The position numbers and the translations under genes are program-made. A DNA stretch of 64,000 nt from Anthropogastromicrobium aceti (GTDB lineage: Bacteria; Bacillota; Clostridia; Lachnospirales; Lachnospiraceae). The notes beneath the pieces were generated by a model. The model saw only the letters and a list, made by a program, of their open reading frames with translations. It had not been told where the DNA came from and ran no database searches. Where the stretch lies: NCBI RefSeq assembly GCF_025567095.1, contig NZ_JAOQJH010000006.1; one strand, 5' to 3'. Shown here piece after piece: positions 41,173 to 50,553 of the stretch; positions within the stretch are counted from its first letter, which is position 1, and the number at the start of each line of letters is the position of its first letter.

Positions 41173-42312
41173 ATGGAATATGAAATTTTAAAAACAGAGG
41201 GACGGGCAAAAAGAGCCCGTGTCTCTACCGTTCATGGAGAAATTCAGACACCTGTATTTATGAATGTTGGTACAGTTGCCGCAATTAAAGGTGCTGTATC
41301 AACAATGGATTTAAAGGAAATCCATACACAGGTAGAGCTGTCCAATACGTATCATCTTCATGTAAGAACGGGAGATAAGCTGATCAAGCAGTTTGGCGGT
41401 CTGCATAAATTTATGAATTGGGACCGCCCGATTCTAACAGATTCCGGCGGTTTTCAGGTATTTTCTCTTGCCGGAATGAGAAAGATTAAGGAAGAAGGAG
41501 TTTACTTCCAGTCTCATATCGATGGCCATCGTATTTTTATGGGGCCAGAGGAGAGTATGCAGATTCAGTCTAATCTTGGTTCTACTATTGCAATGGCATT
41601 TGATGAGTGTCCGTCTTCTGTGGCAGACCGCAGCTATATCAAAAACAGCGTAGAGCGTACCACAAGATGGCTTGCACGCTGTAAGACAGAGATGGCACGT
41701 TTAAATTCACTTGAGGATACAATAAATCCGCATCAGCTGTTGTTTGGAATTAACCAAGGCGGTGTTTATGAGGATATCCGTATTGAGCATGCAAAACGCA
41801 TAAGCGAGATGGATCTTGATGGTTATGCAGTCGGCGGACTTGCAGTTGGAGAAAGCCATGAGGAAATGTATCGCATTTTAGATGCAGTGGTACCATATTT
41901 GCCAAAGAATAAGCCAACTTATTTAATGGGTGTTGGAACTCCGGCAAATATACTTGAGGGTGTTGACCGCGGAATTGATTTCTTCGACTGTGTATATCCA
42001 AGCAGAAACGGCCGTCATGGTCATGTTTATACAAAGCATGGCAAGCTTAATCTGTTTAATGCCCGCTATGAGCTTGATTCAAGACCAATCGAGGAAGGCT
42101 GTCAGTGTCCGGCATGCCGTGCTTATAGCAGAGCGTATATTCGTCATCTGCTAAAAGCAAAGGAAATGCTTGGCATGCGTCTGTGCGTTCTTCACAATCT
42201 GTATTTTTATAATAATTTAATGACTGAAATTCGTGAAAGCATTGACAACGGATGCTTTGCGGAGTATAAAAAGAATATGCTCGAATCTATGGCTGCCGGT
42301 CCACAGGACTAA
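41173..42312 (+). CDS. tgt: tRNA-guanine transglycosylase
   Basis: A 379-residue enzyme exchanging guanine-34 for a queuosine precursor in GUN-anticodon tRNAs. DSGGFQVFSL holds the general-base Asp, FDCVYPSRNGRHG the nucleophile Asp, and CQCPACRAYSRAYIRHL with a downstream His the zinc site. Full family length. Starts 11 bases after secDF. Confidence 0.95.
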   Translation: MEYEILKTEGRAKRARVSTVHGEIQTPVFMNVGTVAAIKGAVSTMDLKEIHTQVELSNTYHLHVRTGDKLIKQFGGLHKFMNWDRPILTDSGGFQVFSLAGMRKIKEEGVYFQSHIDGHRIFMGPEESMQIQSNLGSTIAMAFDECPSSVADRSYIKNSVERTTRWLARCKTEMARLNSLEDTINPHQLLFGINQGGVYEDIRIEHAKRISEMDLDGYAVGGLAVGESHEEMYRILDAVVPYLPKNKPTYLMGVGTPANILEGVDRGIDFFDCVYPSRNGRHGHVYTKHGKLNLFNARYELDSRPIEEGCQCPACRAYSRAYIRHLLKAKEMLGMRLCVLHNLYFYNNLMTEIRESIDNGCFAEYKKNMLESMAAGPQD

Positions 42313-42400
42313 GTCATATTCACCTCGGGGCATTGCCTTAGAATTTTAGATTCGAATACGAAATTACAAGCTGCATATGCAGCGGAAATGAGAGGAAACT

Positions 42401-42781
42401 ATGAAGAAGAAGTTAGCAGCTGCAGCGGCAGTTATGACCGCACTGTTTTCTATGACAGGATGTGCGACAACAGCAGACGGTGCCGCAACTGGCGCAAATG
42501 GAGCAACCAGCCTGATTATGATCGTTGGCTATATGGTAATCATCATCGGTGTTATGTATTTTGTTGCAATTCGTCCTCAGAAGAAGGAGCAGAAGAAGCA
42601 GTCTCAGATGTTATCTGCACTTGAAGTTGGTGATATCGTTTTGACAACTTCCGGTTTTTACGGAACTGTTATCGACATTACAGATGATACAGTAATCGTA
42701 GAGTTTGGAAACAATAAAAACTGCCGTATCCCGATGCAGAAGAGTGCAATCGTAGAGGCTGAAAAGCCAGACGCTGAATAA
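42401..42781 (+). CDS. yajC: Preprotein translocase accessory protein YajC
   Basis: A 126-residue protein with a single membrane helix (about 33-54), the typical IRPQKKEQKKQ after it, and a small cytoplasmic domain (VGDIVLTTSGFYGTVIDI). Upstream of the helix the sequence MTGCATT resembles a lipobox, an unusual extra. It works with SecDF and closes the operon. Confidence 0.9.
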   Translation: MKKKLAAAAAVMTALFSMTGCATTADGAATGANGATSLIMIVGYMVIIIGVMYFVAIRPQKKEQKKQSQMLSALEVGDIVLTTSGFYGTVIDITDDTVIVEFGNNKNCRIPMQKSAIVEAEKPDAE

Positions 42782-42796
42782 TCAAGATATAATAAA

Positions 42797-42839
42797 AGAG
42801 CTACTGACATACTAGAATGTATGCCGGTAGCTCTTTTTT
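42797..42839. terminator. Bidirectional terminator
   Basis: AGAGCTAC-TGA-CATAC, TAGAAT loop, GTATG-CCG-GTAGCTCT then TTTTTT on plus; A-rich flank on the other side lets it also end the DUF1836 gene. Confidence 0.8.
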
Positions 42840-43488
42840 ATTTGCGCTTTCGTTCTTCACGTTTTTCTTTTTCAGCAGCTTTTGCTCGTTCATCAGAGGC
42901 ATCCTGACGTCTTTTTAATTCATCAATGACACCTGTTACAACCTGTTTTTTCATGTATATATCATAAATCGTCATGCACAGAAACGTAAATAGCTGCAGG
43001 TAAGAATCTTTCTCATCATCATCGCAGGAAAAAGTTTCCTTTGAAGTCTCAAATTTATGTCTAAGATCGTCTGCAAGCGGTTTGATGCCATTATCTGCGT
43101 ATGAAAAAATCTTGCTGTAAACCTCTTCAAAATTTGGGGAACTGTTTTCGTCCCAGAAATGCTCTGTCAATGGCTTTAACATAGTTTCAATATCACTGAT
43201 TGACAGAAAACTTTTCATATAGTAAATAAGAATCAACTGTAGGATATGGTTTTCTGTGTATTTTTTTCTGACCGGAGAAGGAAGCAGGTTGTTTTTGGCG
43301 TAATTATTGATCATAGTTTTTGTTAAAACCTTATCCTCATCATAGCGCCTTGTAGCACCAAGGTGTGTATCCATAAAGGTTGTCACCTGATCCATGTAAA
43401 GGTCAATGTTCGGAATCTGATCAGCGTGTATATAGTCAAAAGAGCTGATTTTATCAAGCAGCTGTGAAAAAAGCTCATCGTTAGTCAT
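42838..43488 (-). CDS. DUF1836 protein, probable regulator
   Basis: A 216-residue soluble protein read on the minus strand. The DUF1836 pattern is clear: LTKTMINNYAKNNLLPSP, VRKKYTENHILQLILIYYMK and LSISDIETML, with a MerR-like helix-turn-helix arrangement. The C-terminus is a charged helix (KAAEKEKREERKRK). AGGAGG lies seven bases before the start. Targets unknown. Confidence 0.8.
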   Translation of the reverse strand: MTNDELFSQLLDKISSFDYIHADQIPNIDLYMDQVTTFMDTHLGATRRYDEDKVLTKTMINNYAKNNLLPSPVRKKYTENHILQLILIYYMKSFLSISDIETMLKPLTEHFWDENSSPNFEEVYSKIFSYADNGIKPLADDLRHKFETSKETFSCDDDEKDSYLQLFTFLCMTIYDIYMKKQVVTGVIDELKRRQDASDERAKAAEKEKREERKRK

Positions 43489-43523
43489 TTAAAGCCTCCT
43501 AAATATTGTGTAGCAATGTTGAC

Positions 43524-43596
43524 GTTCACGGGACGCCCATTCACAAAACCGCACGTTCCGTGCGTCGTTGCAAAACGTCTAACTGGATGCGTGAAC
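43524..43596. other. Structured intergenic insert
   Basis: Outer arms GTTCACG (43524-43530) and CGTGAAC (43590-43596) enclose an inner perfect hairpin CGCACG-TTC-CGTGCG (43550-43564). The stretch is clearly more G+C rich than its surroundings; it could be a small palindromic repeat or a structured RNA. Confidence 0.3.
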
Positions 43597-43657
43597 TGTA
43601 ATAACTACATTATATCGTTTTCAAAACCAGATAGCAAGAGAAATTTTCAAAATCCTA

Positions 43658-43686
43658 GTGACAAACACATAAAGATACGATATAAT
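43658..43686 (+). promoter_or_regulatory. pspA promoter and adjacent repeat
   Basis: GTGACA at 43658 and TATAAT at 43681, spacer 17 bp. Just downstream, GTTAACAGGTTAAC (43690-43703) is a repeated GTTAAC pair at the transcription start, a likely operator. Confidence 0.65.
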
Positions 43687-43734
43687 AAAGTTAACAGGTT
43701 AACAAACATAGGTTTTTTTAAGGAGGAAATGACT

Positions 43735-44418
43735 ATGGGAGTAATTCAGAGATTTAAAGATATTATGTCAGCTAACATCAATGCTATGCTTGATAAGGCT
43801 GAGAATCCGGAAAAAATGATTGATCAGTACATGAGAAACCTTGAGGACGATTTAGGCAAGGTAAAGGCAGAAACAGCGTCAGTAATGGCTGAAGAAGCAC
43901 GTGCAAAGAGAGCTTATGACGAGGCACTTGCAGAAGTTGAAAAGTATCAGAAATATGCAGAAAAGGCTGTTGCAGCAGGAAACGACAATGATGCAAGAGT
44001 ATTTTTACAGTCAAAGAAGACAGCACAGTCTAAGCTTGAGGGCTTAAAGCTCACATATGACACGGCAGCAGCAAACGCACAGAAGATGCGTCAGATGCAT
44101 GATAAGCTTGTAAATGATATTTCAGATTTAAGAGCACGCAAGGAAACGATCAAGGCGAAGGTAGCTGTTGCAAAGGCTCAGGAGCGTGTAAATCAGGTTG
44201 GATCATCATTAAGGGGTGTATCAAACAATATGTCAGCATTTGATCGTATGGAGGAAAAGGCAAATAAGATGCTTGATACTGCAAATGCTATGGCACAGTT
44301 AAATGCGTCTGCAGATACAAATGTAGATGATCTGGCACGTAAGTATGATCTTGATGATGTGGCAGGTACATCTGATATTGATGATGAATTAGCGGCACTG
44401 AAGGCAAAACTTAACTAA
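43735..44418 (+). CDS. pspA: PspA/IM30-family membrane-stress protein
   Basis: A 227-residue, almost wholly helical protein beginning MGVIQRFKDIMSANINAMLDKAENPEKMI, the amphipathic helix and first coiled coil of PspA. It polymerises on the inner membrane to guard against loss of proton gradient (ESCRT-III-like). ATG 43735 has AGGAGG; a longer upstream frame is non-coding. Followed by an SPFH-domain gene, a common pairing. Confidence 0.9.
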   Translation: MGVIQRFKDIMSANINAMLDKAENPEKMIDQYMRNLEDDLGKVKAETASVMAEEARAKRAYDEALAEVEKYQKYAEKAVAAGNDNDARVFLQSKKTAQSKLEGLKLTYDTAAANAQKMRQMHDKLVNDISDLRARKETIKAKVAVAKAQERVNQVGSSLRGVSNNMSAFDRMEEKANKMLDTANAMAQLNASADTNVDDLARKYDLDDVAGTSDIDDELAALKAKLN

Positions 44419-44445
44419 CTACAAAAATAAGGAAGGTTGACGAGT

Positions 44446-45423
44446 ATGGGATTATTTGGTGGACAATTTTCCAGTGTTGTAGAGTGGAAAGAATACTCGG
44501 ATGATATTATTTTTTGGAAGTTCCCAAGCAGCGAGATCAAGAAGGGGAGCCGTCTGATTATTCGTCCTGGACAGGACGCAATCTTTATGTATAATGGAAG
44601 AATCGAGGGTATTTTCCGTGAAGAGGGAAATTTTGATATTTCTTCTGATATCATTCCATTTTTATCTACACTGAAAAGTTTTACATTTGGATTTAACACA
44701 CCGCTGCGTGCAGAGGTGCTGTTTATCAATACAAAGGAATTTACAGTAAAATGGGGCACAAAAAATGCGATTAATCTGCCGGTTCAGGGCTTGCCTGGCG
44801 GTATGCCAATCCGTGCATTTGGTACATTTAGCTTCAAGGTTTCTGATGAGCAGGTTTTAATCGACAAAATTGCCGGAATTAAGTCTGAGTTTAATGTAGA
44901 GGATATCAAGGAACGTGTAATGTCTATGCTTGATATGCTGATGATGAAGTGGATTTCAAAAGAAGGAAAGGATATGTTTAACCTTCAGGCAAATGCATAC
45001 GACATCGGCAAGGGTATTGCATCAGATCTTGATATGGAGATGGTAAAGATCGGAATTGCTATTACAAGCTTTACGATTCAGAGCGTTTCCTATCCGGAGG
45101 AGGTTGCTAAGATGCAGCAGAAGGCAGCAGCTCAGTCCATGATCGGAAATGTAAATACATATACACAGATGCAGATGGCAGATGCGCTTACACAGCCAAA
45201 CACAGCAGCCGGCAGCATGGCAGGCAATATGGCTGGTATGCAGATGGGTATGGCAATGGGTCAGATGATGGGCCAGATGATGAACGGCAATATGCATAAT
45301 AATGCACAGCAAAATCAGGCAGCTCCATCTTCAAATGGTACTGTGCCGAAGTTCTGTCCGAACTGTGGAACACCGACAAATGGTGCAAGATTCTGCTCAA
45401 ACTGCGGTACAAAGCTTGCATAA
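44446..45423 (+). CDS. SPFH-domain protein with C-terminal zinc ribbon
   Basis: A 325-residue protein of the YdjI/virion-core-like SPFH group (MGLFGGQFSSVVEWKEY, IRPGQDAIFMYNGRIEGIF), with a Met/Gly/Gln-rich flexible region (about 240-290) and a double-CxxC ribbon at the end (FCPNCGTPTNGARFCSNCG). It likely scaffolds membrane domains with PspA. Starts 28 bases after pspA, so cotranscribed. Confidence 0.8.
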   Translation: MGLFGGQFSSVVEWKEYSDDIIFWKFPSSEIKKGSRLIIRPGQDAIFMYNGRIEGIFREEGNFDISSDIIPFLSTLKSFTFGFNTPLRAEVLFINTKEFTVKWGTKNAINLPVQGLPGGMPIRAFGTFSFKVSDEQVLIDKIAGIKSEFNVEDIKERVMSMLDMLMMKWISKEGKDMFNLQANAYDIGKGIASDLDMEMVKIGIAITSFTIQSVSYPEEVAKMQQKAAAQSMIGNVNTYTQMQMADALTQPNTAAGSMAGNMAGMQMGMAMGQMMGQMMNGNMHNNAQQNQAAPSSNGTVPKFCPNCGTPTNGARFCSNCGTKLA

Positions 45424-45497
45424 TTACAAAAATATAAAAAAGATAATGGAGGGAGACTGTGCGTACAGTCTTTCTTCCATTTTTATGGAGGAAAAAC

Positions 45498-47795
45498 GTG
45501 TCCGATATTTTACAGTCATTAAATCCAGTTCAAAAAGAGGCGGCTAGCTGCACTGAGGGGCCGCTTTTGATACTTGCAGGAGCAGGCTCAGGAAAAACGC
45601 GTGTGCTGACGCACCGTATTGCATATTTGATTGAGGAAAAGGGAGTAAATCCATGGAATATCATGGCAATTACCTTTACAAATAAGGCAGCGCAGGAGAT
45701 GCGGGATCGTGTCGACCGCCTGGTTGAGTTCGGGGCAGAGAGCATATGGGTAGCGACATTCCACAGCTCTTGTGTGCGCATTCTGCGAAGATATATAGAC
45801 CGTCTTGGATATGATAATCACTTTACGATTTACGATACAGACGACCAAAAGAGTGTAATCAGAAAGGCAGTTAAGGAGCTTGACCTTGATCCTAAGCAAT
45901 ATAGGGAAGGACCGCTGCTTGGTGTAATTTCAGCGGCCAAAAATGAAATGATTGAGCCACAGGATTTTGAAACACAGGCTGGCGGAGATTTTCGAATGTG
46001 CCAGGAGGCAAAAATCTATAAAGCATACCAGAAAACATTAATTGATAATAACGCAGTTGATTTTGATGATTTGCTTCTTTTGACAGTTCGTCTGCTGCGC
46101 GAAAATAGAGATGTTTTAGAAGCTTATCAGGAACGTCTGCGCTACATTATGGTTGACGAGTATCAGGACACTAATTCAGTTCAATTTGAGCTTATTCGCC
46201 TGCTTTCTGGAAAATATCATAATTTGTGTGTGGTTGGAGATGACGATCAGTCTATCTATAAATTTAGAGGTGCAGACATTACAAATATTTTAAGCTTTGA
46301 GGAGACTTTTCCAGGTGCAAAGGTTGTCAAGCTTGAGCAAAATTATCGTTCCACAAATAATATTCTCGAAGCTGCAAACTCAGTAATTGCAAATAATGCA
46401 CATCGAAAGGAAAAACATCTTTGGAGTGAAAATGGAGAAGGAAAAGAGGTTTCCTTTATCCACTACGAGACTGCTTATGGTGAGGCAGAAGATGTAATTG
46501 ACAAGATACAGACATCAGTTCATATGGGAAAGTATCAGTATCAGGACTGTGCAATTCTTTACCGTACAAATGCACAGTCACGCGCATTTGAAGAGAAATG
46601 TATTAAAAAGAGTGTACCGTATCGTCTTGTCGGTGGTGTGAATTTCTACCAAAGACAGGAAATCAAGGATATTTTAGCCTATTTAAAGACAATTGACAGC
46701 GGACGTGATGATCTGTCTGTTACAAGAATTGTCAATGTGCCAAAGCGTGGAATTGGGCAAGTGACGTTAAATAAGCTGGCTGTCTATGCTTCTGAGCATG
46801 GAATGCGGCTATTTCAGGCAATGGAGCAGGCAGAACAGATTCCAGGAATTGGAAAGGCAGCTGATAAGATAAAAGGCTTTGTCAATCAGATCATGGTATT
46901 TCGTGCGCTTGCAAAGGAGCTAGATGCAGCAGAGTTGATTGAAAGCATCTTAGAGCAGACTGGCTACTTAGAAGAGTTAGAAAAGCTTGAGGAAGATAAG
47001 GCACAGGCAAAGCAGGAAAATCTTGATGAATTTCAGAATAAAGCAGCTGACTATTATGCAAATCATGATGAAGCAGCGCTTACTGACTTTTTGGAGGAGG
47101 TAGCGCTTGTGGCAGATATTGACAACATGGACAGTGAGGCAGACAGTTTAACATTAATGACACTGCATAGTGCAAAGGGACTCGAGTTTCCAGTTGTCTA
47201 TATGACAGGTATGGAAGAAGGACTTTTCCCAAGCTACATGTCAATGAACAGCGGTGATCCGGGAGATATCGAGGAAGAACGAAGACTTTGCTATGTGGGT
47301 ATTACAAGAGCAATGCAGCAGCTGACGCTGACAGCAGCAAAGCAGCGTATGGTTCATGGAAATATTCAATACAGTGCAATTTCGCGTTTTGTTAAAGAAC
47401 TGCCGCAGGAAAAGCTTGACTGGAAGGAAGAGACATTCGGAGGTCTTTTTAAGAAAGGACCATCTATGACTGCAAACTCACTGTCAGGCAGTTTGTTTGG
47501 CGGTTCATCTTCTATGTCATCAGGCAGCTCATTTAGTGCATCACAGGGAAGTCAAACGGCAAAAAAGACAAACTATGATAATGTCTTTGATTTAAAGTAT
47601 GCAAAAGCATTCTCAAGTCCAAAGCCAGATAGTCTTGACTACAAAGAAGGCGATAGAGTTTCCCATATCAAATTTGGAAAGGGAACAGTGCTTGCAGTCG
47701 AAGATATGAAAAAAGATTATCAGGTAACAGTTGAGTTTGATACAGCAGGCGTAAAAAAATTGTTTGCAGGATTTGCAAAACTTAAAAAGATTTAA
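45498..47795 (+). CDS. pcrA: UvrD/PcrA-type DNA helicase
   Basis: A 765-residue superfamily 1A 3'-5' helicase. Walker A AGAGSGKT, DEYQDTN (Walker B) and QNYRS, LMTLHSAKGLEFPVV and RRLCYVGITRA are intact; the C-terminus has the Tudor-like KFGKGTVLAVE domain that binds RNA polymerase. GTG 45498 follows GGAGG; family alignment (MSDILQSLNPVQKEA) supports it. Role: repair and removal of RecA filaments and stalled polymerase. Confidence 0.92.
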   Translation: MSDILQSLNPVQKEAASCTEGPLLILAGAGSGKTRVLTHRIAYLIEEKGVNPWNIMAITFTNKAAQEMRDRVDRLVEFGAESIWVATFHSSCVRILRRYIDRLGYDNHFTIYDTDDQKSVIRKAVKELDLDPKQYREGPLLGVISAAKNEMIEPQDFETQAGGDFRMCQEAKIYKAYQKTLIDNNAVDFDDLLLLTVRLLRENRDVLEAYQERLRYIMVDEYQDTNSVQFELIRLLSGKYHNLCVVGDDDQSIYKFRGADITNILSFEETFPGAKVVKLEQNYRSTNNILEAANSVIANNAHRKEKHLWSENGEGKEVSFIHYETAYGEAEDVIDKIQTSVHMGKYQYQDCAILYRTNAQSRAFEEKCIKKSVPYRLVGGVNFYQRQEIKDILAYLKTIDSGRDDLSVTRIVNVPKRGIGQVTLNKLAVYASEHGMRLFQAMEQAEQIPGIGKAADKIKGFVNQIMVFRALAKELDAAELIESILEQTGYLEELEKLEEDKAQAKQENLDEFQNKAADYYANHDEAALTDFLEEVALVADIDNMDSEADSLTLMTLHSAKGLEFPVVYMTGMEEGLFPSYMSMNSGDPGDIEEERRLCYVGITRAMQQLTLTAAKQRMVHGNIQYSAISRFVKELPQEKLDWKEETFGGLFKKGPSMTANSLSGSLFGGSSSMSSGSSFSASQGSQTAKKTNYDNVFDLKYAKAFSSPKPDSLDYKEGDRVSHIKFGKGTVLAVEDMKKDYQVTVEFDTAGVKKLFAGFAKLKKI

Positions 47796-47896
47796 TAAAA
47801 TTTATCTAAAACGACAAAGATAAAGCTAGTAATTTTACAGATCATATGGTATACTATTCTAAGATTGATCTTTAGAAAAAAGAAAGGATGGGTTTT

Positions 47897-48229
47897 ATGG
47901 CAAAGTTTGATGATCTGCTGCAGGCAGTAAAGGTTCATGAGGTTCTCAAGTCTAAGGAAGAGAATGAGAAAAAGTGCAAATTTTGTTATGTGATTGCAGC
48001 AATCGCTGTAATTGCAGCAATTGCAGGTGCAGCATATGCACTGTACCGTTATCTGAAGCCGGATTATTTAGATGATCTGGATGATGATTTTGATGATGAC
48101 TTTGACGACGATTTCTTCGATGATGATGACGAAGAAGAGGAGAAAGAAGACGAGGCTAAAGAAGAGGAATCTGATGAGGCTGAGGAAAAATCTGAGGATG
48201 AAGAGTCTGATGATGAGGATGAAGACTAA
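47897..48229 (+). CDS. Small membrane protein with very acidic tail
   Basis: A 110-residue protein: a helical N-terminus with CKFC, one membrane helix (about residues 34-54), then about 50 residues almost entirely Asp, Glu and Ser. Common in Lachnospiraceae next to housekeeping genes; role unknown. AAAGGATG precedes ATG 47897. Its acidic tail differs from the mobile element's EEELER tails in composition and ending. Confidence 0.65.
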   Translation: MAKFDDLLQAVKVHEVLKSKEENEKKCKFCYVIAAIAVIAAIAGAAYALYRYLKPDYLDDLDDDFDDDFDDDFFDDDDEEEEKEDEAKEEESDEAEEKSEDEESDDEDED

Positions 48230-48262
48230 TCTGACATCAATAGGTAAGTAAATAAAAATGAT

Positions 48263-48290
48263 ATCCCCGCCGCAAAACGGCGGGGATTTT
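48263..48290 (+). terminator. Rho-independent terminator
   Basis: ATCCCCGCCG, CAAAA, CGGCGGGGAT and TTTT: a 10-bp G+C-rich stem. Confidence 0.85.
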
Positions 48291-48312
48291 AGTTCAAGAA
48301 AAGGAGATGTGT

Positions 48313-49677
48313 ATGAAAAAAGGCGAGATTTATGAGGGCCGCGTGCAGGAGGTCCTTTTTCCAGACAAAGCGATTGTCGTGACAGATGAAGGGGAAACTG
48401 CACAGGTAAAATATGGCATCCCAGGTCAAAAATTACGTTTTCGTGTAAAGAAAAAGAGAAAAGAAAAAATAGAAGGCATTTTGCTTGAGATATTAGAAAA
48501 GTCAGCTGATGAGACTGCCTGTCTTTGTGAGTGGGCAGGAAAATGCGGTGGATGTCTGTATCAGACGCTTCCATACGAAAAGCAGCTGGCAATTAAAGAA
48601 GCACAGATTAAGAAAATGCTTGATAATGGCGGCACCGATTATACATTTGAAGGAATAGTGTCTAGTCCTGTTGTAAGCGGATACCGTAATAAGGTAGAGC
48701 TGACATTTGGTGATTCTTATATGGGGGGGCCTCTTGCACTTGGTATGCATCAAAGAGGCAGCTTTTATGATATTGCGGGTATTGAAACATGTCAGATTAT
48801 GACACCTGATATGCGTATGGCTGCAATGGCAGTGCTTGACCATTTTTCAAAGCTGAATATTCCATTTTATCATAGAATGCGCCATGAAGGTGTTCTTCGT
48901 CATTTGCTGCTTCGCTCCAGCGCTGCAACGGGAGAACTTTTAGTCGCCGTAGTTGCTTCTTCACAGGCAGATGCGTCTACTATGCAGCTTGCAGAATTGA
49001 CAGAAAAATTAAAGGCGCTGCCATTAGAAGGCAGCCTTGCAGGTGTTTTACATATTACTAATGATTCACTTGCAGATGTAGTGCAAAGCGATCATACAGA
49101 AGTTTTATACGGCAAAGATTGGATTACTGAAAAGTTACTGGGACTTTCATTTTGTGTTACATTGTTTTCGTTTTTCCAGACAAATTCAAGAGGTGCCGAG
49201 CTTTTATATCAGACAGTAAGAGATTATATTGGAGAAACAAATCAGAAAGTAATCTTTGATCTCTACAGCGGAACTGGCACAATTGCCCAGATTTTAGCAC
49301 CTGTGGCAAAACATGTGACTGGCGTGGAGATTGTTGAGGAAGCAGTAGAGGCAGCGCGTGTCAATGCCAAATTAAATGGACTTGATAACTGCAGCTTTAT
49401 AGCAGGTGATGTGTTAAAGGTTGTTGATGATTTGACTGAGAAGCCAGATCTGATAGTGCTTGATCCGCCAAGAGATGGTATTCATCCAAAGGCGCTTCCT
49501 AAGATTATCGCATTTGATGTACCAACAATTGTTTATGTTTCCTGCAAGCCCACAAGTCTTGTGCGTGACAGAGAAGTATTAGAAGCAGCGGGCTATCGTA
49601 TGGTAAAAGCAAGAGCCGTTGATATGTTCCCGGCTACTGGAGGAATTGAGACAGTCGCATTATTTCTCAAAAAGTAA
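48313..49677 (+). CDS. rlmD: 23S rRNA (uracil-5-)-methyltransferase, RlmD family
   Basis: A 454-residue SAM-dependent RNA methyltransferase. A TRAM domain (about 1-60) precedes a four-Cys cluster (CLCEWAGKCGGCLYQ), the SAM site FDLYSGTGTIAQ, DPPRDGIHPKAL and the nucleophile in YVSCKPTSLVRD. This indicates m5U formation in 23S rRNA (U747 or U1939) or tRNA; the exact position is not predictable. ATG 48313 is better spaced from AAGGAG than 48307. Confidence 0.88.
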   Translation: MKKGEIYEGRVQEVLFPDKAIVVTDEGETAQVKYGIPGQKLRFRVKKKRKEKIEGILLEILEKSADETACLCEWAGKCGGCLYQTLPYEKQLAIKEAQIKKMLDNGGTDYTFEGIVSSPVVSGYRNKVELTFGDSYMGGPLALGMHQRGSFYDIAGIETCQIMTPDMRMAAMAVLDHFSKLNIPFYHRMRHEGVLRHLLLRSSAATGELLVAVVASSQADASTMQLAELTEKLKALPLEGSLAGVLHITNDSLADVVQSDHTEVLYGKDWITEKLLGLSFCVTLFSFFQTNSRGAELLYQTVRDYIGETNQKVIFDLYSGTGTIAQILAPVAKHVTGVEIVEEAVEAARVNAKLNGLDNCSFIAGDVLKVVDDLTEKPDLIVLDPPRDGIHPKALPKIIAFDVPTIVYVSCKPTSLVRDREVLEAAGYRMVKARAVDMFPATGGIETVALFLKK

Positions 49678-49690
49678 TAAGGAATCGTGC

Positions 49691-49719
49691 TTGTTTTCAG
49701 ACGTTTGAGATGATATACT
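49691..49719 (+). promoter_or_regulatory. udp-udk promoter
   Basis: TTGTTT at 49691 and TATACT at 49714 with a 17-bp spacer. Confidence 0.55.
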
Positions 49720-49770
49720 ATCAACAAGATCAAAAATATAAGAATAAATATAAGGTGAAAGGAGAGAAGT

Positions 49771-50553
49771 ATGGTAAATTATTCAGAAAAACCAGAATTG
49801 CAGTATCATATTCAGCTAGGTAAAGGTGATGTAGGCCGCTATGTGCTTCTTCCAGGAGATCCGAAGCGTTGTGAAAAGATTGCAGCTCATTTTGACAATC
49901 CAGTGAAGATGGCGGACAGCCGTGAATATGTGACATACACAGGCTATCTTGAAGGAGAGAAAGTTAGTGTAACGTCAACTGGTATCGGCGGTGCTTCTGC
50001 ATCAATTGCAATGGAGGAGCTTGTAAAGATTGGTGCCGATACATTTATTCGTGTCGGAACATGTGGAGGTATGCAGATTCCTGTAAAAAGCGGTGATTTA
50101 GTGATTGCAACAGGTGCAATTCGTATGGAAGGGACAAGCCGTGAATATGCACCAATTGAATATCCGGCAGTTGCTGACTTTCATATGGTTCAGGCGCTTG
50201 TGCAGGCAGCAGAAAAGGGAAAATATCCGTATCATGTTGGTGTTGTTCAGTGTAAGGATGCATTTTATGGACAGCATGAGCCAGAGACAAAGCCTGTCAG
50301 CTATGAGCTTTTAAATAAGTGGGAAGCATGGAAACGCTTAGGATGCCTTGCATCAGAGATGGAGTCAGCGGCATTATTTGTTGTTGGAAATTATCTTCGT
50401 GTGCGCGTTGGATCTATCTTTTTGGTTGTGGCAAATCAGGAGCGCGCAAAACTGAACATGGAAAATCCAGTTGTTCACGACACGGAGCTTGCAATTACAA
50501 CAGCAGTGGAGGCACTAAGAGACATAATAAGAAAGGATAAAGCAAATGAGTAA
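49771..50553 (+). CDS. udp: Uridine phosphorylase
   Basis: A 260-residue enzyme of the NP-1 phosphorylase family that splits uridine to uracil and ribose-1-phosphate. LLPGDPKR (phosphate), GTCGGMQ and EMESAALF (nucleoside and ribose) are present. It overlaps udk by 8 bases, a uridine salvage operon. Confidence 0.92.
   Translation: MVNYSEKPELQYHIQLGKGDVGRYVLLPGDPKRCEKIAAHFDNPVKMADSREYVTYTGYLEGEKVSVTSTGIGGASASIAMEELVKIGADTFIRVGTCGGMQIPVKSGDLVIATGAIRMEGTSREYAPIEYPAVADFHMVQALVQAAEKGKYPYHVGVVQCKDAFYGQHEPETKPVSYELLNKWEAWKRLGCLASEMESAALFVVGNYLRVRVGSIFLVVANQERAKLNMENPVVHDTELAITTAVEALRDIIRKDKANE

Noticed and set aside
45495..45506. CGTGTCCGATA at the pcrA start resembling a palindrome half-site
   Set aside because: Only the first 8 bases match; the second arm is missing and it lies in the chromosomal half, so it is a chance match.
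47897..48229. Acidic tail of the chromosomal membrane protein as another member of the tail family
   Set aside because: It is Asp/Ser-rich, about 50 residues long, ends DEDED, lacks the basic stretch and the final ELER, and has no palindrome after it.
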